DNA of 64,000 bases from an uncultured Pseudomonadales bacterium (GCA_943846685.1 OX044363.1:786001-850000); one strand, 5' to 3'. Counted from the stretch's first letter, positions 19,022 to 29,310 are shown. A program made the numbers and translations. Notes: generated by a model from the sequence alone, not told the origin.

Positions 19022-19656
19022 GCGGCATCTCCACTGGTTGATTGGTTTTCTAGCTCGCCGCGTCTGTCGGTGGCAATCATCTGTCCGGGCTGTCCAGGTT
19101 GGACGGGAATTGACCAGCGCCAGTCGGCAATAGTTTCTTCCACCGGCAGCATATCGATACAGTCTACCGGGCAGGGCTCAACGCAGAGGTCACAGCCAGT
19201 GCATTCATCGGCAATTACGGTGTGCATTAATTTTGCCGCGCCGAGAATCGCGTCTACCGGGCAGGCCTGAATACATTTGGTGCAGCCGATACATTCGTCT
19301 TCGCGAATATAGGCAACGGTTTTTACTTCGCTCTCTTCACCGTGTTCGGCATCCAGTTCCGGCGCCGGAACATCAAGTAAGTTGGCGATGGCATTGATCG
19401 TTGACTGGCCGCCGGGAGGACACTTGTTGATATCGTCGCCATTGGCAATAGATTCTGCATAGGGGCGGCAGCCGGGAAAACCACATTGGCCGCATTGGGT
19501 CTGGGGCAGTAGTTCGTCGAGCTGTTCGACAATCGGGTCGCCTTCGACTTTAAATTTTTCCGCGGCGAAGCCGAGCAGGGCGCCAAATAAGATGGCTAGT
19601 CCTACAAGTGCGACCAGTGCGGCAAGTATTGGGTTTTGGCTGATAAGTTCGATCAT
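19018..19656 (-). CDS. rnfB: Rnf complex subunit RnfB (ferredoxin-like, multi Fe-S)
   Basis: 212 residues. One N-terminal membrane helix (about 8-30), then a [4Fe-4S] site C55/C58/C63/C79 ([16 protein letters not shown] ... NKCPPGG), then two ferredoxin-type clusters at C122/125/128/132 and C152/155/158/162. It exchanges electrons with ferredoxin. C-terminal ~40 residues are hydrophilic. The start lies directly after the rnfA stop and the 3' end overlaps rnfC by 4 bp. Confidence 0.95.
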   Translation of the reverse strand: MIELISQNPILAALVALVGLAILFGALLGFAAEKFKVEGDPIVEQLDELLPQTQCGQCGFPGCRPYAESIANGDDINKCPPGGQSTINAIANLLDVPAPELDAEHGEESEVKTVAYIREDECIGCTKCIQACPVDAILGAAKLMHTVIADECTGCDLCVEPCPVDCIDMLPVEETIADWRWSIPVQPGQPGQMIATDRRGELENQSTSGDAA

Positions 19657-20232
19657 TTAAACGAGTCCACTGAATCCCATAAAGGCCAGTGACATAAGTC
19701 CTGCGGTGATCATTGCAATGGCAGCTCCGCGAAACGAAACCGGGACATCTGCAGAGGCGAGACGCTCACGCATTGCCGAGAAAAATATCAGTACCAGAGA
19801 AAAACCCGCGCCAGCGCCAAAGCCATACAACGATGACTGCACAAAGTTAAGGTCTTTCGAGGTGTTCTGAAGTGCTACGCCGAGTACGGCGCAGTTGGTG
19901 GTAATCAGCGGTAAGAATACACCGAGCACGCGGTAGAGCAGCGGGCTGGTCTTTTCGATAAACATTTTGGTGAACTGCACAACGGCGGCAATCACCAGAA
20001 TAAAGGCGATGGTGCGCAGGTAGATTAGATCCAGGGGCTCGAGTACCAGAGCGTTGACTATATAGCTGGCCATGGCGGTCAATGTCAGTACAAAGGTGGT
20101 GGCCGCGGCCATACCTATGGCTGACTCGAGTTTGTTGGACACGCCCATAAACGGACAGAGTCCGAGGAACTGTACCAGTACATAGTTGTTGATCAGAATG
20201 GAACTGACCAGAATAACTGCAAATTCTTGCAT
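19657..20232 (-). CDS. rnfA: Rnf complex subunit RnfA (membrane)
   Basis: 191 residues, six membrane helices, nearly the same size as E. coli RsxA (193). [21 protein letters not shown] and [14 protein letters not shown] hold the conserved Cys of the RnfA/E pair. First gene of the rnfABCDGE set. There is no clear ribosome-binding site; the 10-bp palindrome TACACGTGTA occupies that place. metG lies 137 bp upstream on the same strand. Confidence 0.95.
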   Translation of the reverse strand: MQEFAVILVSSILINNYVLVQFLGLCPFMGVSNKLESAIGMAAATTFVLTLTAMASYIVNALVLEPLDLIYLRTIAFILVIAAVVQFTKMFIEKTSPLLYRVLGVFLPLITTNCAVLGVALQNTSKDLNFVQSSLYGFGAGAGFSLVLIFFSAMRERLASADVPVSFRGAAIAMITAGLMSLAFMGFSGLV

Positions 20233-20238
20233 GTTCTG

Positions 20239-20248
20239 TACACGTGTA
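20239..20248. promoter_or_regulatory. 10-bp perfect palindrome before rnfA
   Basis: TACACGTGTA ends 7 bp upstream of the rnfA ATG, where a Shine-Dalgarno sequence would be expected. It could be an operator; no known regulator site is recognised. Confidence 0.3.
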
Positions 20249-20332
20249 AAGGGTTTAAGGGCTCTATTATCGTGGAATCAACTAGTTCTATTCAACATAT
20301 ATAGAGTGTGTTTTTAGTTCTTTTAGTAATAA

Positions 20333-20365
20333 GTAGCAGTCTCGAAAGTCTTAACTAACTGCTAC
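20333..20365 (-). other. Hairpin after metG
   Basis: GTAGCAGT (20333-20340) and ACTGCTAC (20358-20365) form an 8-bp stem with a 17-nt loop, 4 bp past the metG stop. It has no U-tract, so it may partly stop or stabilise metG mRNA rather than act as a standard terminator. Confidence 0.35.
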
Positions 20366-20369
20366 GTAA

Positions 20370-22406
20370 TTAAGTTACTCGCTGTCCCGGCTGCGCGCCA
20401 CTGTGCGGCTCAAGCAGGTAGATACCTTTTTTATCCCCTGCCGCCAGCACCATACCTTCGGATATGCCAAAGCGCATTTTGCGCGGTGCCAGGTTGGCGA
20501 CCATCACTGTCAGCCGTCCCTCAAGATCTTCGGGTTTGTAGGATGACTTGATGCCGGAGAATACATTGCGCGTTTCGCCGCCAATATCCAAGATTAGTTG
20601 CAGTAACTTTTCTGCGCCTTCGACATGGTTGGCTTTAACAATCAGTGCCACACGCAGGTCGACTTTAATAAAGTCATCAAAGGTTATCTCTTCGGCTATA
20701 GGTTCTCGGTTAAGAGTTTCGTCGGCGAGTGGGCCTTCGAGTGGTTTAGCGGCTGCCTGGGCAGCTTCTTCTTTACTGGCTTCAACCATAGCGTCGACCT
20801 TATCTTTTTCGATGCGCTGCATCAGAGGTTTAAACTTTTCAATTTTGTGATCAGTCAATGGCTGCTGAACGCTGTCCCAGTTCAGGCTGTCATTTAAGAA
20901 CTCTTCACCCGCGGCGGTCATCGCTGGCAACACAGGTTTAAGGTACGTAAGAATCACGCGGAACAGATTAATACCCAGCGAGCAAATATCCTGAACTTCC
21001 TGCTGCTTGCCATCCTGCTTGTTGAGTTTCCAGGGTTCTTTGCCGGCAATATATTCATTGGCGGCATCGGCCTGCGCCATAATCTCGCGAATCGCTTTAC
21101 TGAAGTCGCGGTTTTCATAGTGCTCGGCAATGCTGTCTGCCGCGCCGCTGACCTGAGCCCAGAGCTCGGGGTTTTCAATATTCGCCGAGAGCACGCCATC
21201 ATTACCATTGGCAATAAACTTGGCGCAGCGGCTGGCGATATTTACCACCTTGCCGACTAGGTCGCTGTTGACCTTCTGCTGGAAGTCTTCGAGGTTGAGG
21301 TCGATATCTTCCACTGAGCCGGACAGTTTAGAGGCGTAGTAATAACGCAGATATTCCGGGTTGAGATGATCCAGATAGCAGCGCGCATTGATAAAGGTGC
21401 CGCGGGATTTGGACATCTTCTTGCCGTTGACCGTCACAAAACCGTGAACGCAGATTTTAGTCGGGGTGCGGTACTCAGCACTGCTCAACATGGCTGGCCA
21501 GAACAGCGCGTGGAAGTTGACGATATCCTTGCCGATAAAATGGTACAGCTCGGTCTTGGAGTCTTTATTCCAGTAGTGATCAAAATCCATGCCCTCGCGG
21601 TCACAGAGATTTTTAAAGCTGGCCATATAGCCTATTGGCGCATCCAGCCATACATAGAAGTACTTGCCCGGGGCATCGGGAATTTCAAAACCAAAGTAGG
21701 GTGCATCGCGGCTGATATCCCATTCCTGCAATCCGCTGTCCAACCACTCGCCAAGTTTGTTGGCGACTTCAGGCTGCACTGCGCCACTGCGCGTCCAATC
21801 TTTCAGGAACTGGGTAAACTCGGGCAGCTTAAAGAAGTAGTGGGTCGACTCTTTCTCGATGGGGGTGGCCCCGGAGATTGCCGATACTGGATTGATCAGG
21901 TCGGTGGGTGAATAGGTTGCCCCGCAAGCCTCGCAGTTATCGCCGTACTGGTCTTCGGTTTTACATTTTGGACAGGTGCCTTTGATATAGCGGTCGGCCA
22001 AAAACAGATTTTTCTCCGGATCAAAAGCCTGAGTGATATCGCGCTTGGCAATATGGCCATTGGCATTTAAGCGGTTGTAAATTAGCTCGGAGAACTCGCG
22101 GTTTTCCTCCGAGTGAGTGGTGTGGTAATTATCCACACTGATCAGAAAATCTTTAAAGTCGGCCTCGTGGATGGCGCGCATATCGGCAATATGTTGCTCG
22201 GCGCTAATGCCTTTCTCATCAGCCTTGAGCATAATCGCAGTTCCATGAGCATCGTCCGCAGAAAGGTAGTAACATTCGTGCCCGCGCATTCTCTGGAAGC
22301 GAACCCAGACATCGGTTTGGGTATATTCCAGAACATGACCAAGGTGCAATGCTGCATTGGCATAGGGAAGCGCGTTAGTGACCAGGATCTGACGTTTTGA
22401 TGACAT
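20370..22406 (-). CDS. metG: Methionyl-tRNA synthetase
   Basis: 678 residues, the length of the E. coli-type dimeric enzyme. It charges tRNA-Met with methionine. The HIGH motif appears as HLGH in [17 protein letters not shown], the zinc knuckle as [18 protein letters not shown], and the KMSKS loop as [11 protein letters not shown]. Residues from about 575 form the tRNA-binding/dimer domain ([29 protein letters not shown] ... [18 protein letters not shown]). Divergent from mrp, an arrangement conserved in gammaproteobacteria, and upstream of the rnf set. Confidence 0.97.
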   Translation of the reverse strand: MSSKRQILVTNALPYANAALHLGHVLEYTQTDVWVRFQRMRGHECYYLSADDAHGTAIMLKADEKGISAEQHIADMRAIHEADFKDFLISVDNYHTTHSEENREFSELIYNRLNANGHIAKRDITQAFDPEKNLFLADRYIKGTCPKCKTEDQYGDNCEACGATYSPTDLINPVSAISGATPIEKESTHYFFKLPEFTQFLKDWTRSGAVQPEVANKLGEWLDSGLQEWDISRDAPYFGFEIPDAPGKYFYVWLDAPIGYMASFKNLCDREGMDFDHYWNKDSKTELYHFIGKDIVNFHALFWPAMLSSAEYRTPTKICVHGFVTVNGKKMSKSRGTFINARCYLDHLNPEYLRYYYASKLSGSVEDIDLNLEDFQQKVNSDLVGKVVNIASRCAKFIANGNDGVLSANIENPELWAQVSGAADSIAEHYENRDFSKAIREIMAQADAANEYIAGKEPWKLNKQDGKQQEVQDICSLGINLFRVILTYLKPVLPAMTAAGEEFLNDSLNWDSVQQPLTDHKIEKFKPLMQRIEKDKVDAMVEASKEEAAQAAAKPLEGPLADETLNREPIAEEITFDDFIKVDLRVALIVKANHVEGAEKLLQLILDIGGETRNVFSGIKSSYKPEDLEGRLTVMVANLAPRKMRFGISEGMVLAAGDKKGIYLLEPHSGAQPGQRVT

Positions 22407-22539
22407 GGTAAGGTTTCTTGTTAAGGCTTTTAATAGCGCGCGATTATAGCGATTTTGCGCTAACTTTTCATAGGCAATTGACCTGAGCCGTTTAAGCGGG
22501 CGTAAAACAGGCAGTTAAGAATATATTTGGAGCTATTTA

Positions 22540-23343
22540 GTGTTGGATCAAGTGAAAAAAATTATTGCAGTGGCCTCGGGAAAAGGCGGCGTAGGCAAAT
22601 CCACAACTGCGGCCAATCTCGCGCTGGCATTGCAGGCCGAAGGTAAAAAGGTCGGCTTGCTGGATGCTGATATCTACGGCCCCAGTGTGGCTATGATGTT
22701 TGGTGTACCAGAGGGTCAGCGTCCGGAGTCCCCAGATGGAAAATCCTTTATGCCGATTGTCGCCCACGGACTGAAAACCATGTCGATGGGCTATCTGGTT
22801 ACCGATAAGACCCCCATGGCATGGCGCGGGCCCATGGCCGGTGGCGCGCTGCAACAGATACTGACCCAGACCAACTGGGGTGAGCTTGATGTACTGGTGG
22901 TGGATATGCCGCCGGGCACCGGTGATATTCAGTTAACGCTGGCGCAAAAGGCTGAAGTAGCTGGTGCGGTGATTGTGACTACGCCTCAGGATATTGCGTT
23001 GCTGGATGCCCGAAAAGGTATCGAGATGTTTACCAAGGTGAAAATCCCGGTGCTGGGTATTGTTGAAAATATGGCTGTGCATATCTGCAGTAACTGCGGC
23101 CATGAAGATTCAATTTTTGGCACTGGTGGCGGCGAGACGGTTGCTGAGCAGTACGGCACTGAACTGCTGGGAAGCCTACCGTTGGATAGAAGTATCCGCG
23201 AGCGCGGTGATCAGGGGGTGCCTTCGGTTGCGGCTGAGCCTGAGGGTAAAATTGCCCAGAGTTACCGTGAGATTGCGCGAAAAGTGCTGGAGCAGTTGGC
23301 GAGTGAAGGCAGTGATAGTGGGCCGGAAATTGTTTTTGAGTAG
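22540..23343 (+). CDS. mrp: Iron-sulfur cluster carrier ATPase, Mrp/ApbC family
   Basis: 267 residues. It binds and hands over [4Fe-4S] clusters in an ATP-dependent way (family knowledge). The deviant Walker A GKGGVGKST is at the N-terminus, GLLDADIYGPSVAMMFGV and VDMPPGTGDIQLTL follow, and the cluster-binding CxxC is in HICSNCGHEDSIFG. It lacks the N-terminal DUF59/MIP18 domain found in E. coli Mrp (369 residues), making it a short form. GTG start at 22540 with GGAG upstream. Divergent from metG. Confidence 0.92.
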   Translation: MLDQVKKIIAVASGKGGVGKSTTAANLALALQAEGKKVGLLDADIYGPSVAMMFGVPEGQRPESPDGKSFMPIVAHGLKTMSMGYLVTDKTPMAWRGPMAGGALQQILTQTNWGELDVLVVDMPPGTGDIQLTLAQKAEVAGAVIVTTPQDIALLDARKGIEMFTKVKIPVLGIVENMAVHICSNCGHEDSIFGTGGGETVAEQYGTELLGSLPLDRSIRERGDQGVPSVAAEPEGKIAQSYREIARKVLEQLASEGSDSGPEIVFE

Positions 23344-23344
23344 C

Positions 23345-23545
23345 TCTTTTAAGTCATATCGACAGAGCGCTTTTAAGTCATCCCGGAAGAGCTTATTTAT
23401 GTCATCCTGAGCGAAGCCGAAGGATCTGGGCAGACATCAAGAGATTCTTCACATTCGTTCAGAATGACAGGAGCGTGTCATCCCGACAGAGCGAAGCGAC
23501 GAGGGATCTCCTGGAGATTTCTCCCGCTGGTCGAAATGACAAATA
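23345..23545. repeat. Two imperfect inverted repeats of the GTCATCC family plus tandem arm copies
   Basis: From about 23345 there are three degenerate ~28-bp copies of an arm (each ending near GTCAT..cgacagagc or cctgagc). Then one hairpin with 28-bp arms at 23401-23428 and 23442-23469 (22 of 28 positions complementary by eye) and a second at about 23477-23541 (TGTCATCCCGACAGAGCG ... TCGAAATGACA). The rest of the 290-bp gap up to the lipoprotein gene is AT-rich with no gene. Confidence 0.85.
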
Positions 23546-23633
23546 AGCAGTTTGCTTTCAAATTTTTCCGCTGTTAATCTAAATTCTCGATCGCTTAAAA
23601 CGGACTTACTTAACTTTTACAGGATGTAAAAAC

Positions 23634-24896
23634 ATGACGATCAATCTACTTATTACAGTCACTTTTTTCACCATACTAGCCAGCTGCGGCGGCGGTGGCG
23701 GCAGCTCAAACCCTACTTCTACCGGTACTTTTGTCGATAGCCCAGTGATCAATATCGGCTACCGAACCGAAACCCAAAATGGCGTGACCAATTCGCGCGG
23801 TGAATTTAACTATTTCCCCGGTGAGACAGTGACGTTTTTTATTGGTGACTTGGAGTTTCCATCTATACCCGCTGAACAAGTAGTGACGCCTTTGGATATG
23901 GCTGATACAGATGATATCTCTCATCCTATAGTTATCAATATTAGCCGGCTTCTTCAGTCGCTAGATAAAGATGGCAATCCTAGCAATGGTATTTCAATTA
24001 CTGATATTTCTAAGCAAAACGCTGTGATATTGGATTTTGATGTTTCAGTATCTGTATTTGAGTTATCAACCGCAGTAAGAACAATGATTGCTAATGGCGG
24101 GCAAGATGATCCTCGTTTGGAACTTATTGATGTGGTGACTACTCTGGTTAATCTTGTAGCAGGCCTTTCTGCCTCTGGAGCCCTCTCTTCTGATCCTCAA
24201 CCTATAACTGGTAGCGCTTTGATAGGTACTTGGGAAATTGCTAGTCCAACGCAGCTTGATCTCTTTCTGCTGAGTTTTTTTGAGGACGGTACCTATCTGC
24301 ATGCAGAGGTTGATGAGACTGAGCCCAATGCTATATCCGGAATGGAATGGGGTAGTTTTACCTATATTGGTCTTGGAGAGACAACAGCTACACAGTTTTT
24401 GGATAATAATGGTGATGCCGGACTAAGTGATTTTTCGGGCGACAATGGTTCATCGTTAAGGATTTTACCGCAGTCATCAGGCTCTCTTATGTTTGGTCCC
24501 GACGATAATAATGATGGTATCAGCGATGGTGCTTTTGGGTTAAGAAAAATTGATTCAGAAGGTATTCTAGGTGCCTGGATTAGCACTACTACAGATGCAG
24601 AATTGTTGATGATTGCCTTCTTCGACAATGGTATATACTTTCACGCTGAGGTCGATCGCGATAACCCTGAGCTAATGTCAGGTATGGAGCTAGGCACCTA
24701 TGCCCGCGATGAGAGTACCGGCTTACTCACCATCACCCAGACCTTTGATAACAACGGTAGCGCCGGTCTAACCGACTTTGTGGGTATTGGTGCGCCGGAT
24801 GTTTTTACTGATGTTGCGGCGGATACATTGACGCTAACCATTGATGATGACGGCGATACTCTTATAGACGAGATGATAGTCTTTCAGCGCCACTAG
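23634..24896 (+). CDS. Putative lipoprotein with a tandem duplicated domain
   Basis: 420 residues, family not recognised. Signal peptide with lipobox LASC (C18) followed by Gly/Ser, so probably anchored in the outer membrane. Residues ~30-90 resemble surface-protein segments of the VDSPVxNIGYRTET...GEFNYFPGETVTFFIGDL type seen in marine gammaproteobacterial lipoproteins. Two homologous units follow, about 195-305 and 310-418: IGTWEIAS...LSFFEDGTYLHAEVDETEP...SGMEWGSF and LGAWISTT...IAFFDNGIYFHAEVDRDNP...SGMELGTY, each with Asp/Asn-rich loops (DNNGDAGLSD, DNNGSAGLTD) that could bind calcium. The ATG follows ACAGGATGTAAAAAC. Stands alone between repeat-rich gaps. Confidence 0.7.
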   Translation: MTINLLITVTFFTILASCGGGGGSSNPTSTGTFVDSPVINIGYRTETQNGVTNSRGEFNYFPGETVTFFIGDLEFPSIPAEQVVTPLDMADTDDISHPIVINISRLLQSLDKDGNPSNGISITDISKQNAVILDFDVSVSVFELSTAVRTMIANGGQDDPRLELIDVVTTLVNLVAGLSASGALSSDPQPITGSALIGTWEIASPTQLDLFLLSFFEDGTYLHAEVDETEPNAISGMEWGSFTYIGLGETTATQFLDNNGDAGLSDFSGDNGSSLRILPQSSGSLMFGPDDNNDGISDGAFGLRKIDSEGILGAWISTTTDAELLMIAFFDNGIYFHAEVDRDNPELMSGMELGTYARDESTGLLTITQTFDNNGSAGLTDFVGIGAPDVFTDVAADTLTLTIDDDGDTLIDEMIVFQRH

Positions 24897-24904
24897 GAGG
24901 CTGG

Positions 24905-24970
24905 GACCTCTTGCAGATCAATAGATACTGGCCTGCGCCAGTATGACGATCTTATGCTGGGATGACGGCC
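24905..24970. repeat. Degenerate partial copy of the intergenic inverted repeat
   Basis: The stretch around ACTGGCCTGCGCCAGTATGACG followed by GGGATGACGGCC contains two ATGACG arm ends and a short GGC/GCC hairpin (ACTGGC-CTGC-GCCAGT, 24919-24934). It resembles a worn copy of the family. Confidence 0.5.
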
Positions 24971-25087
24971 TCCTAGACTTCCCCTTGCCCAACCCGCGTA
25001 AATCGGTATCATACCGGCTGCACTTTTTATGAGTTGCGGCCTTTTGCTGCAAACTCATCACGACCAAATTAAAAAAGAGATTAATCA

Positions 25088-25654
25088 ATGAGCATTAAGT
25101 CAGATCACTGGATTCGCCGTATGGCAGAGCAGCAGCAAATGATTGAACCATTTGAGGCGGGGCAGGTGCGTTACTCCGGTGATGATCGGGTGATTTCTTA
25201 CGGTACATCTAGCTATGGCTACGATGTTCGCTGTGCCAATGAGTTTAAGGTTTTTACCAATGTCCACTCGAAGACGGTGGATCCGAAAAACTTTGATAAT
25301 GACTCTTTTGTGGATATGACCGGTGACTACTGCATTATCCCGCCCAACTCTTTTGCTCTGGCGCGAACCGTGGAGTACTTCCGCATCCCACGCTCGGTGT
25401 TGACCATTTGTCTGGGTAAGTCTACTTATGCCCGCTGCGGCATTATTGTTAATGTTACGCCCCTTGAGCCTGAGTGGGAGGGTCATGTCACTCTGGAATT
25501 CTCTAACACGACAAATCTTCCGGCGAAGATTTATGCCAATGAGGGTGTTGCTCAGATGCTGTTCTTTGAGTCCGATGAGGTCTGTGACACTTCCTATGCC
25601 GATCGCGGTGGTAAGTATCAGGGGCAGACGGGCGTTACATTGCCAAAGACCTAG
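25088..25654 (+). CDS. dcd: dCTP deaminase
   Basis: 188 residues, the usual length (E. coli 193). Converts dCTP to dUTP for dTTP synthesis. Family signatures: [20 protein letters not shown], the substrate/trimer motif [39 protein letters not shown] with the catalytic Glu in [10 protein letters not shown], and AQMLFFES ... [12 protein letters not shown] at the C-terminus. GAG precedes the ATG. An intrinsic terminator follows. Confidence 0.97.
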   Translation: MSIKSDHWIRRMAEQQQMIEPFEAGQVRYSGDDRVISYGTSSYGYDVRCANEFKVFTNVHSKTVDPKNFDNDSFVDMTGDYCIIPPNSFALARTVEYFRIPRSVLTICLGKSTYARCGIIVNVTPLEPEWEGHVTLEFSNTTNLPAKIYANEGVAQMLFFESDEVCDTSYADRGGKYQGQTGVTLPKT

Positions 25655-25683
25655 ATAACAGCCAGTTGGCGTTATTCAGATAC

Positions 25684-25718
25684 AAAAAAAACCTGGGTTA
25701 ATTGCCCAGGTTTTTTTT
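25684..25718. terminator. Intrinsic terminator between dcd and the DUF3014 gene
   Basis: ACCTGGG (25691-25697) pairs with CCCAGGT (25705-25711), flanked by seven A on one side and eight T on the other, so it can serve both convergent genes. Confidence 0.92.
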
Positions 25719-25758
25719 CGCTATCGATTTATGGCTTTAGCGTTTAAGGGTTTAGCTC

Positions 25759-26607
25759 TTAAGGATTTAGAAGTGCCTGCTGCAGAGCATAGGCTTGTTT
25801 CTGCAGGTGCTTGGTATTGTTGGGTCCGATTCTAAGCAGCTGCTTTTGCAATGGCGGCAGTGCTTCCAGAGCGGGGTCGGCAAATTTATAAACCACGGAT
25901 TCTCTGGTGAGTTTAATCGGCTCGACAATAATTGGCGCGGCCAAAATCACATCTATGGCTTGAAGAACAATGCCGTCCATCTGTCGTGGGTTGTAGCCCA
26001 TCTCTGCAAATGCCGCTTCTAATAAGGGTCGCGAGAAGTGAAACATCTTGGCTATCGAGGCCATATCTGTATTGGCAATGGCATTAATAGTGCGGTTGTA
26101 GCGCTCGTAGTTTCCGGCATTTAACCAGATGCTGCCATCGCTTTTATGGGTGGTAAATGCTCCCTCTGGCGGGGTTAGAGGGAATATCTTGGATAGCATG
26201 ACGCCATTGGAGAGGCCGTCGAGATAGCTGGCGCTTCGTCTGACTAGGTCGTCAGCTTTTACCCAGTTTGAAAATTCTTTTTTGCTGTTAATTAGCAGTA
26301 GGCGTTCACGAACAAAGTCGTCGCTGTTGTCTAGGCCGGGTAGTTCTGGCGGTTTGGAGACCAGATTTTTCTGTGGCTCTGGTTGAGGTTCGGGCTCTGG
26401 TTCCGGCGCACTGGGGATTACCGCTTCTGGTACCACCGGGGCTTGAACCACTGGTTCAACTTGCTGTTCTGGTATTGCGACCAACTCGAGGTCTTCATCT
26501 GGCGTCGACTGTGATTGGTAAATAACTCCAACGACTATAGCGACTGCTATCAATGTGCCAATAATAAGTGCTGGGTTTGAACCAGAGGGTTTACGTGGGC
26601 GATTCAT
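25759..26607 (-). CDS. DUF3014-family membrane-anchored protein
   Basis: 282 residues. One N-terminal membrane helix (about 13-31, ALIIGTLIAVAIVVGVIY), a Pro/Glu/Val-rich linker (EPEPEPQPEPQ), and a C-terminal domain starting FVRERLLLINSKKEFSNWVKADDLVRRSASYLDGLSNG and containing GNYERYNRTINAIANTD and YNPRQMDGIVLQAIDVILAAP. It fits the uncharacterised DUF3014 family, from memory. The ATG overlaps the stop of the DUF3108 gene by 4 bp, so the two are cotranslated downstream of purMN. Role unknown. Confidence 0.75.
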   Translation of the reverse strand: MNRPRKPSGSNPALIIGTLIAVAIVVGVIYQSQSTPDEDLELVAIPEQQVEPVVQAPVVPEAVIPSAPEPEPEPQPEPQKNLVSKPPELPGLDNSDDFVRERLLLINSKKEFSNWVKADDLVRRSASYLDGLSNGVMLSKIFPLTPPEGAFTTHKSDGSIWLNAGNYERYNRTINAIANTDMASIAKMFHFSRPLLEAAFAEMGYNPRQMDGIVLQAIDVILAAPIIVEPIKLTRESVVYKFADPALEALPPLQKQLLRIGPNNTKHLQKQAYALQQALLNP

Positions 26608-27425
26608 AGTTGCTTCTCGTCAGTTTTTGCCAGTGGGGTTAATTTTTTATTGTTTATCACAGCATCGAGCAGTTCCAGATAATGACTGTCTTTGCCTTTT
26701 GACTGCTCTAGTTTAACAATCAGGTAGTCCCAGTCACAGGCCAACCAGACGTTGACTTTTTTCTTGTCATCGTCGGTCACTCTTTCAACTTTAACTGTAT
26801 TTAACGGGCCGATGGCAGTCTGCAGAATTTGTTTGGAGACCACTCTGTAATCGTACTGCTTCAGTTTACCCCGAGAAATAACCGGGTAGGAAAAAACTTG
26901 TTTGCCGGCGTTAAGGTCACGGCGCAGTTGCAGTCGATGGGTGATCATATCCAGATAGCCGGTTTCAAGATCCAACTGGCTGTTGGCGCTGTCCTCTTTT
27001 TTATATTGCACCAGGCTGTTCTGCCAGTCGAAACTCTGAACTTCCGAGCGGTCTCGGCCAAACACTGAGCGTTTGTAGCTGTATTGAGTGGGACTCAATT
27101 GCTGGTCCGGGGTTAGGGTAAAGGTGCTTTGCTCCTTAACCTTGCCGATAAAGTTTTTTGCCGAGAGGCTTTCGCGGTAAACGCCGGGTTCGATTTCTTC
27201 GAGCTTTTGTACGGCTTGTATATTGAGGCCGCTAAATTTGGCGGAGTAGTTTGCGTGGTAGAGGTTGATCGGTGATTCTGGTTGGCTGCTGTTTTGACTG
27301 GCAGTTTGGCTGGAAAGCTGGTTGCCAAATGCTGAGCTGCCAATAACCAGCAGCAGAGGTAAAAGCAGTTTTGTCAGGCCCATATTATGTGCAGTGATTG
27401 CAAATATGTTGGACGGTTGGACCAT
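26604..27425 (-). CDS. DUF3108-family periplasmic protein
   Basis: 273 residues. A signal peptide with a long n-region (hydrophobic LTKLLLPLLLVIGSSAFG, about 18-35) suggests export. Body: YHANYSAKFSGLNIQAVQKLEEIEPGVYRES, PTQYSYKRSVFGRDRSEVQSFDW and a C-terminus VNVWLACDWDYLIVKLEQSKG, as in DUF3108 proteins found next to purN in Pseudomonas-like genomes. ATG 27425 is chosen because GAGG sits 6 nt upstream; the ATG at 27383 has no such site. It is 60 bp downstream of purN, same strand. Confidence 0.8.
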   Translation of the reverse strand: MVQPSNIFAITAHNMGLTKLLLPLLLVIGSSAFGNQLSSQTASQNSSQPESPINLYHANYSAKFSGLNIQAVQKLEEIEPGVYRESLSAKNFIGKVKEQSTFTLTPDQQLSPTQYSYKRSVFGRDRSEVQSFDWQNSLVQYKKEDSANSQLDLETGYLDMITHRLQLRRDLNAGKQVFSYPVISRGKLKQYDYRVVSKQILQTAIGPLNTVKVERVTDDDKKKVNVWLACDWDYLIVKLEQSKGKDSHYLELLDAVINNKKLTPLAKTDEKQL

Positions 27426-27485
27426 TTTGACCTCGGGATTATTTACTGATGTGGTTAGAGTACCAAATTAATAGAATGTTCTAAA

Positions 27486-28160
27486 TTAAGTTTTTTCATG
27501 TATCTCTATATTAACCCCTTCGACCGGCAGCAATTGGTTGTCGAAGAGAACATCGCCATCTCTGAGTTCTATGCGCCCCTGACAGAACCACTCGGCAGCC
27601 AGAGGGTATATCTGATGTTCAAATTCTAATACTCGGGTTGCCAGTGCGTCTGCGCTGTCATTTTTTAATACCGGCACCTGGGCCTGAACAATCGCTGGGC
27701 CACCGTCGAGTTCCGCTGTTACAAAGTGCACGGTTGCACCAGCTTCACTGTCACCGGCATCTATTGCGCGCTGGTGAGTGTGCAGACCGGGATATTTTGG
27801 CAGCAGCGAGGGGTGGATGTTCATCAGTTGACCGATAAAGCGATTTACAAACTGTGGCGTGAGAATACGCATAAAGCCGGCCAGAATAATTAGGTCTGGG
27901 GAGAAGCTTTCGATGACATCACCGAGCGACTGATCAAATTCAGCGCGTGATTCAAAGCTGTTGTGATCGAGGATAATATTTGGGATACCGACGTTAGCGG
28001 CTCTTTCGAGCCCTTTAACGCCGGCTTTATTGCTGATAACGGCGACCACGTCGGCGTTTAATGTGCCGTCGGCGCAGGCGTCGATAAATGACTGCAGATT
28101 GGATCCGCCGCCAGATATCAGGACTACTATTCGTCGCTTGCGCGTCGAGTGATCAGTCAT
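27486..28160 (-). CDS. purN: Phosphoribosylglycinamide formyltransferase
   Basis: 224 residues (E. coli 212). Transfers a formyl group from 10-formyl-THF to GAR in purine synthesis. RIVVLISGGGSNLQSFIDAC is the phosphate-binding loop; the catalytic Asn-His-Asp set lies in MNIHPSLLPKYPGLHTHQRAIDAG and HFVTAELDGGP. The ATG shares one base with the purM stop (TAATG), so purM and purN are coupled as usual. Confidence 0.96.
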   Translation of the reverse strand: MTDHSTRKRRIVVLISGGGSNLQSFIDACADGTLNADVVAVISNKAGVKGLERAANVGIPNIILDHNSFESRAEFDQSLGDVIESFSPDLIILAGFMRILTPQFVNRFIGQLMNIHPSLLPKYPGLHTHQRAIDAGDSEAGATVHFVTAELDGGPAIVQAQVPVLKNDSADALATRVLEFEHQIYPLAAEWFCQGRIELRDGDVLFDNQLLPVEGVNIEIHEKT

Positions 28161-29212
28161 TATTTGAGCCCAACCAGTTGCACCTGCTCTTCGCCGGCGG
28201 CCAGTTCAGAGATGCTACCCAATTCAAACGCAGTCTCTCCGCTGGCAGCTAACATATCCAACGCTTCCTGGGCTCTATCAGCTGGAACACAGATAACCAT
28301 GCCAACACCACAGTTTAGGGTGCGGTGCATTTCATGCTCGTCGATATTGCCGCCTTTCTGCAACCAGTCAAATACCACTGGACGCTTCCAGGCTTGAGTA
28401 TCTATAACGGCTTTGGCGTTGTCTGGCAGAACGCGGGGAATATTTTCCAAGAGTCCGCCGCCGGTAATATGGGCCAGTGCATTGACCTGAGAGTTTTTAA
28501 TCAGCTCAAGCAGGGGCTTAACGTAGATGCGGGTTGGTTCCATCAGCAGGTCGATAAGCGGTACACCATCGAGCTGTTCAACCGCTGGATCGGTGCCGGT
28601 GACTTCCAGTACTTTGCGGATTAATGAGTAGCCATTGGAGTGAGGGCCGCTTGAAGACAGGCCGATCAGCTTGTCGCCGACAGCCACTTTAGTGCCGTCG
28701 ATCAGTTCTGATTTCTCGGCAATGCCGACACAGAATCCGGCGAGATCGTAATCTTCGCCTTCGTACATACCGGGCATCTCAGCAGTCTCACCACCGATCA
28801 GGGAACATCCGGAGAGTTCACAGCCATCGGCAATACCGTTAACTACGGCGGCGGCAGTATCGATCTCGAGTTTGCCAGTGGCGTAGTAGTCGAGGAAGAA
28901 CAGTGGCTCGGCACCACAGACAATCAGGTCGTTGACGCACATGGCGACCAGGTCAATACCGACGCTGTCATGTTTGTTGTGATCCAGTGCCAGGCGCAAT
29001 TTTGTGCCTACGCCGTCGGTTCCGGAAACCAGTACTGGCTGAGTGTAGCCAGTGGGTAATTCGAAGAGTGCGCCAAATCCACCCAAGCCTGCCATTACTT
29101 CTGGTCGGCGTGTGCGTTTTGCGGCACCTTTAATTTTTTCGATAAGTGCGTTGCCCGCATCGATATCGACGCCTGCATCTTTATAGCTTAATGATTTAGT
29201 ATTTTCTGTCAT
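28160..29212 (-). CDS. purM: Phosphoribosylformylglycinamidine cyclo-ligase (AIR synthetase)
   Basis: 350 residues (E. coli 345). Closes FGAM to AIR with ATP. Signatures: [80 protein letters not shown] and [16 protein letters not shown]. First gene of the purM-purN-DUF3108-DUF3014 set and divergent from DUF2066-hda; the 98-bp gap must hold both promoters. Confidence 0.97.
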   Translation of the reverse strand: MTENTKSLSYKDAGVDIDAGNALIEKIKGAAKRTRRPEVMAGLGGFGALFELPTGYTQPVLVSGTDGVGTKLRLALDHNKHDSVGIDLVAMCVNDLIVCGAEPLFFLDYYATGKLEIDTAAAVVNGIADGCELSGCSLIGGETAEMPGMYEGEDYDLAGFCVGIAEKSELIDGTKVAVGDKLIGLSSSGPHSNGYSLIRKVLEVTGTDPAVEQLDGVPLIDLLMEPTRIYVKPLLELIKNSQVNALAHITGGGLLENIPRVLPDNAKAVIDTQAWKRPVVFDWLQKGGNIDEHEMHRTLNCGVGMVICVPADRAQEALDMLAASGETAFELGSISELAAGEEQVQLVGLK

Positions 29213-29310
29213 GGCATTGGCTTCCGTTGTTGACCGGCTATTTTAGATGCAGTGGGCCTACTTTTCATCAAGCACTGATATAATGTTGCAAATTTTTTGG
29301 AGAAAAACCG

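Noticed and set aside
18749..19270. Plus-strand open frame of 173 codons
   Set aside because: Antisense to rnfC and rnfB, both of which are clear by Fe-S motifs.
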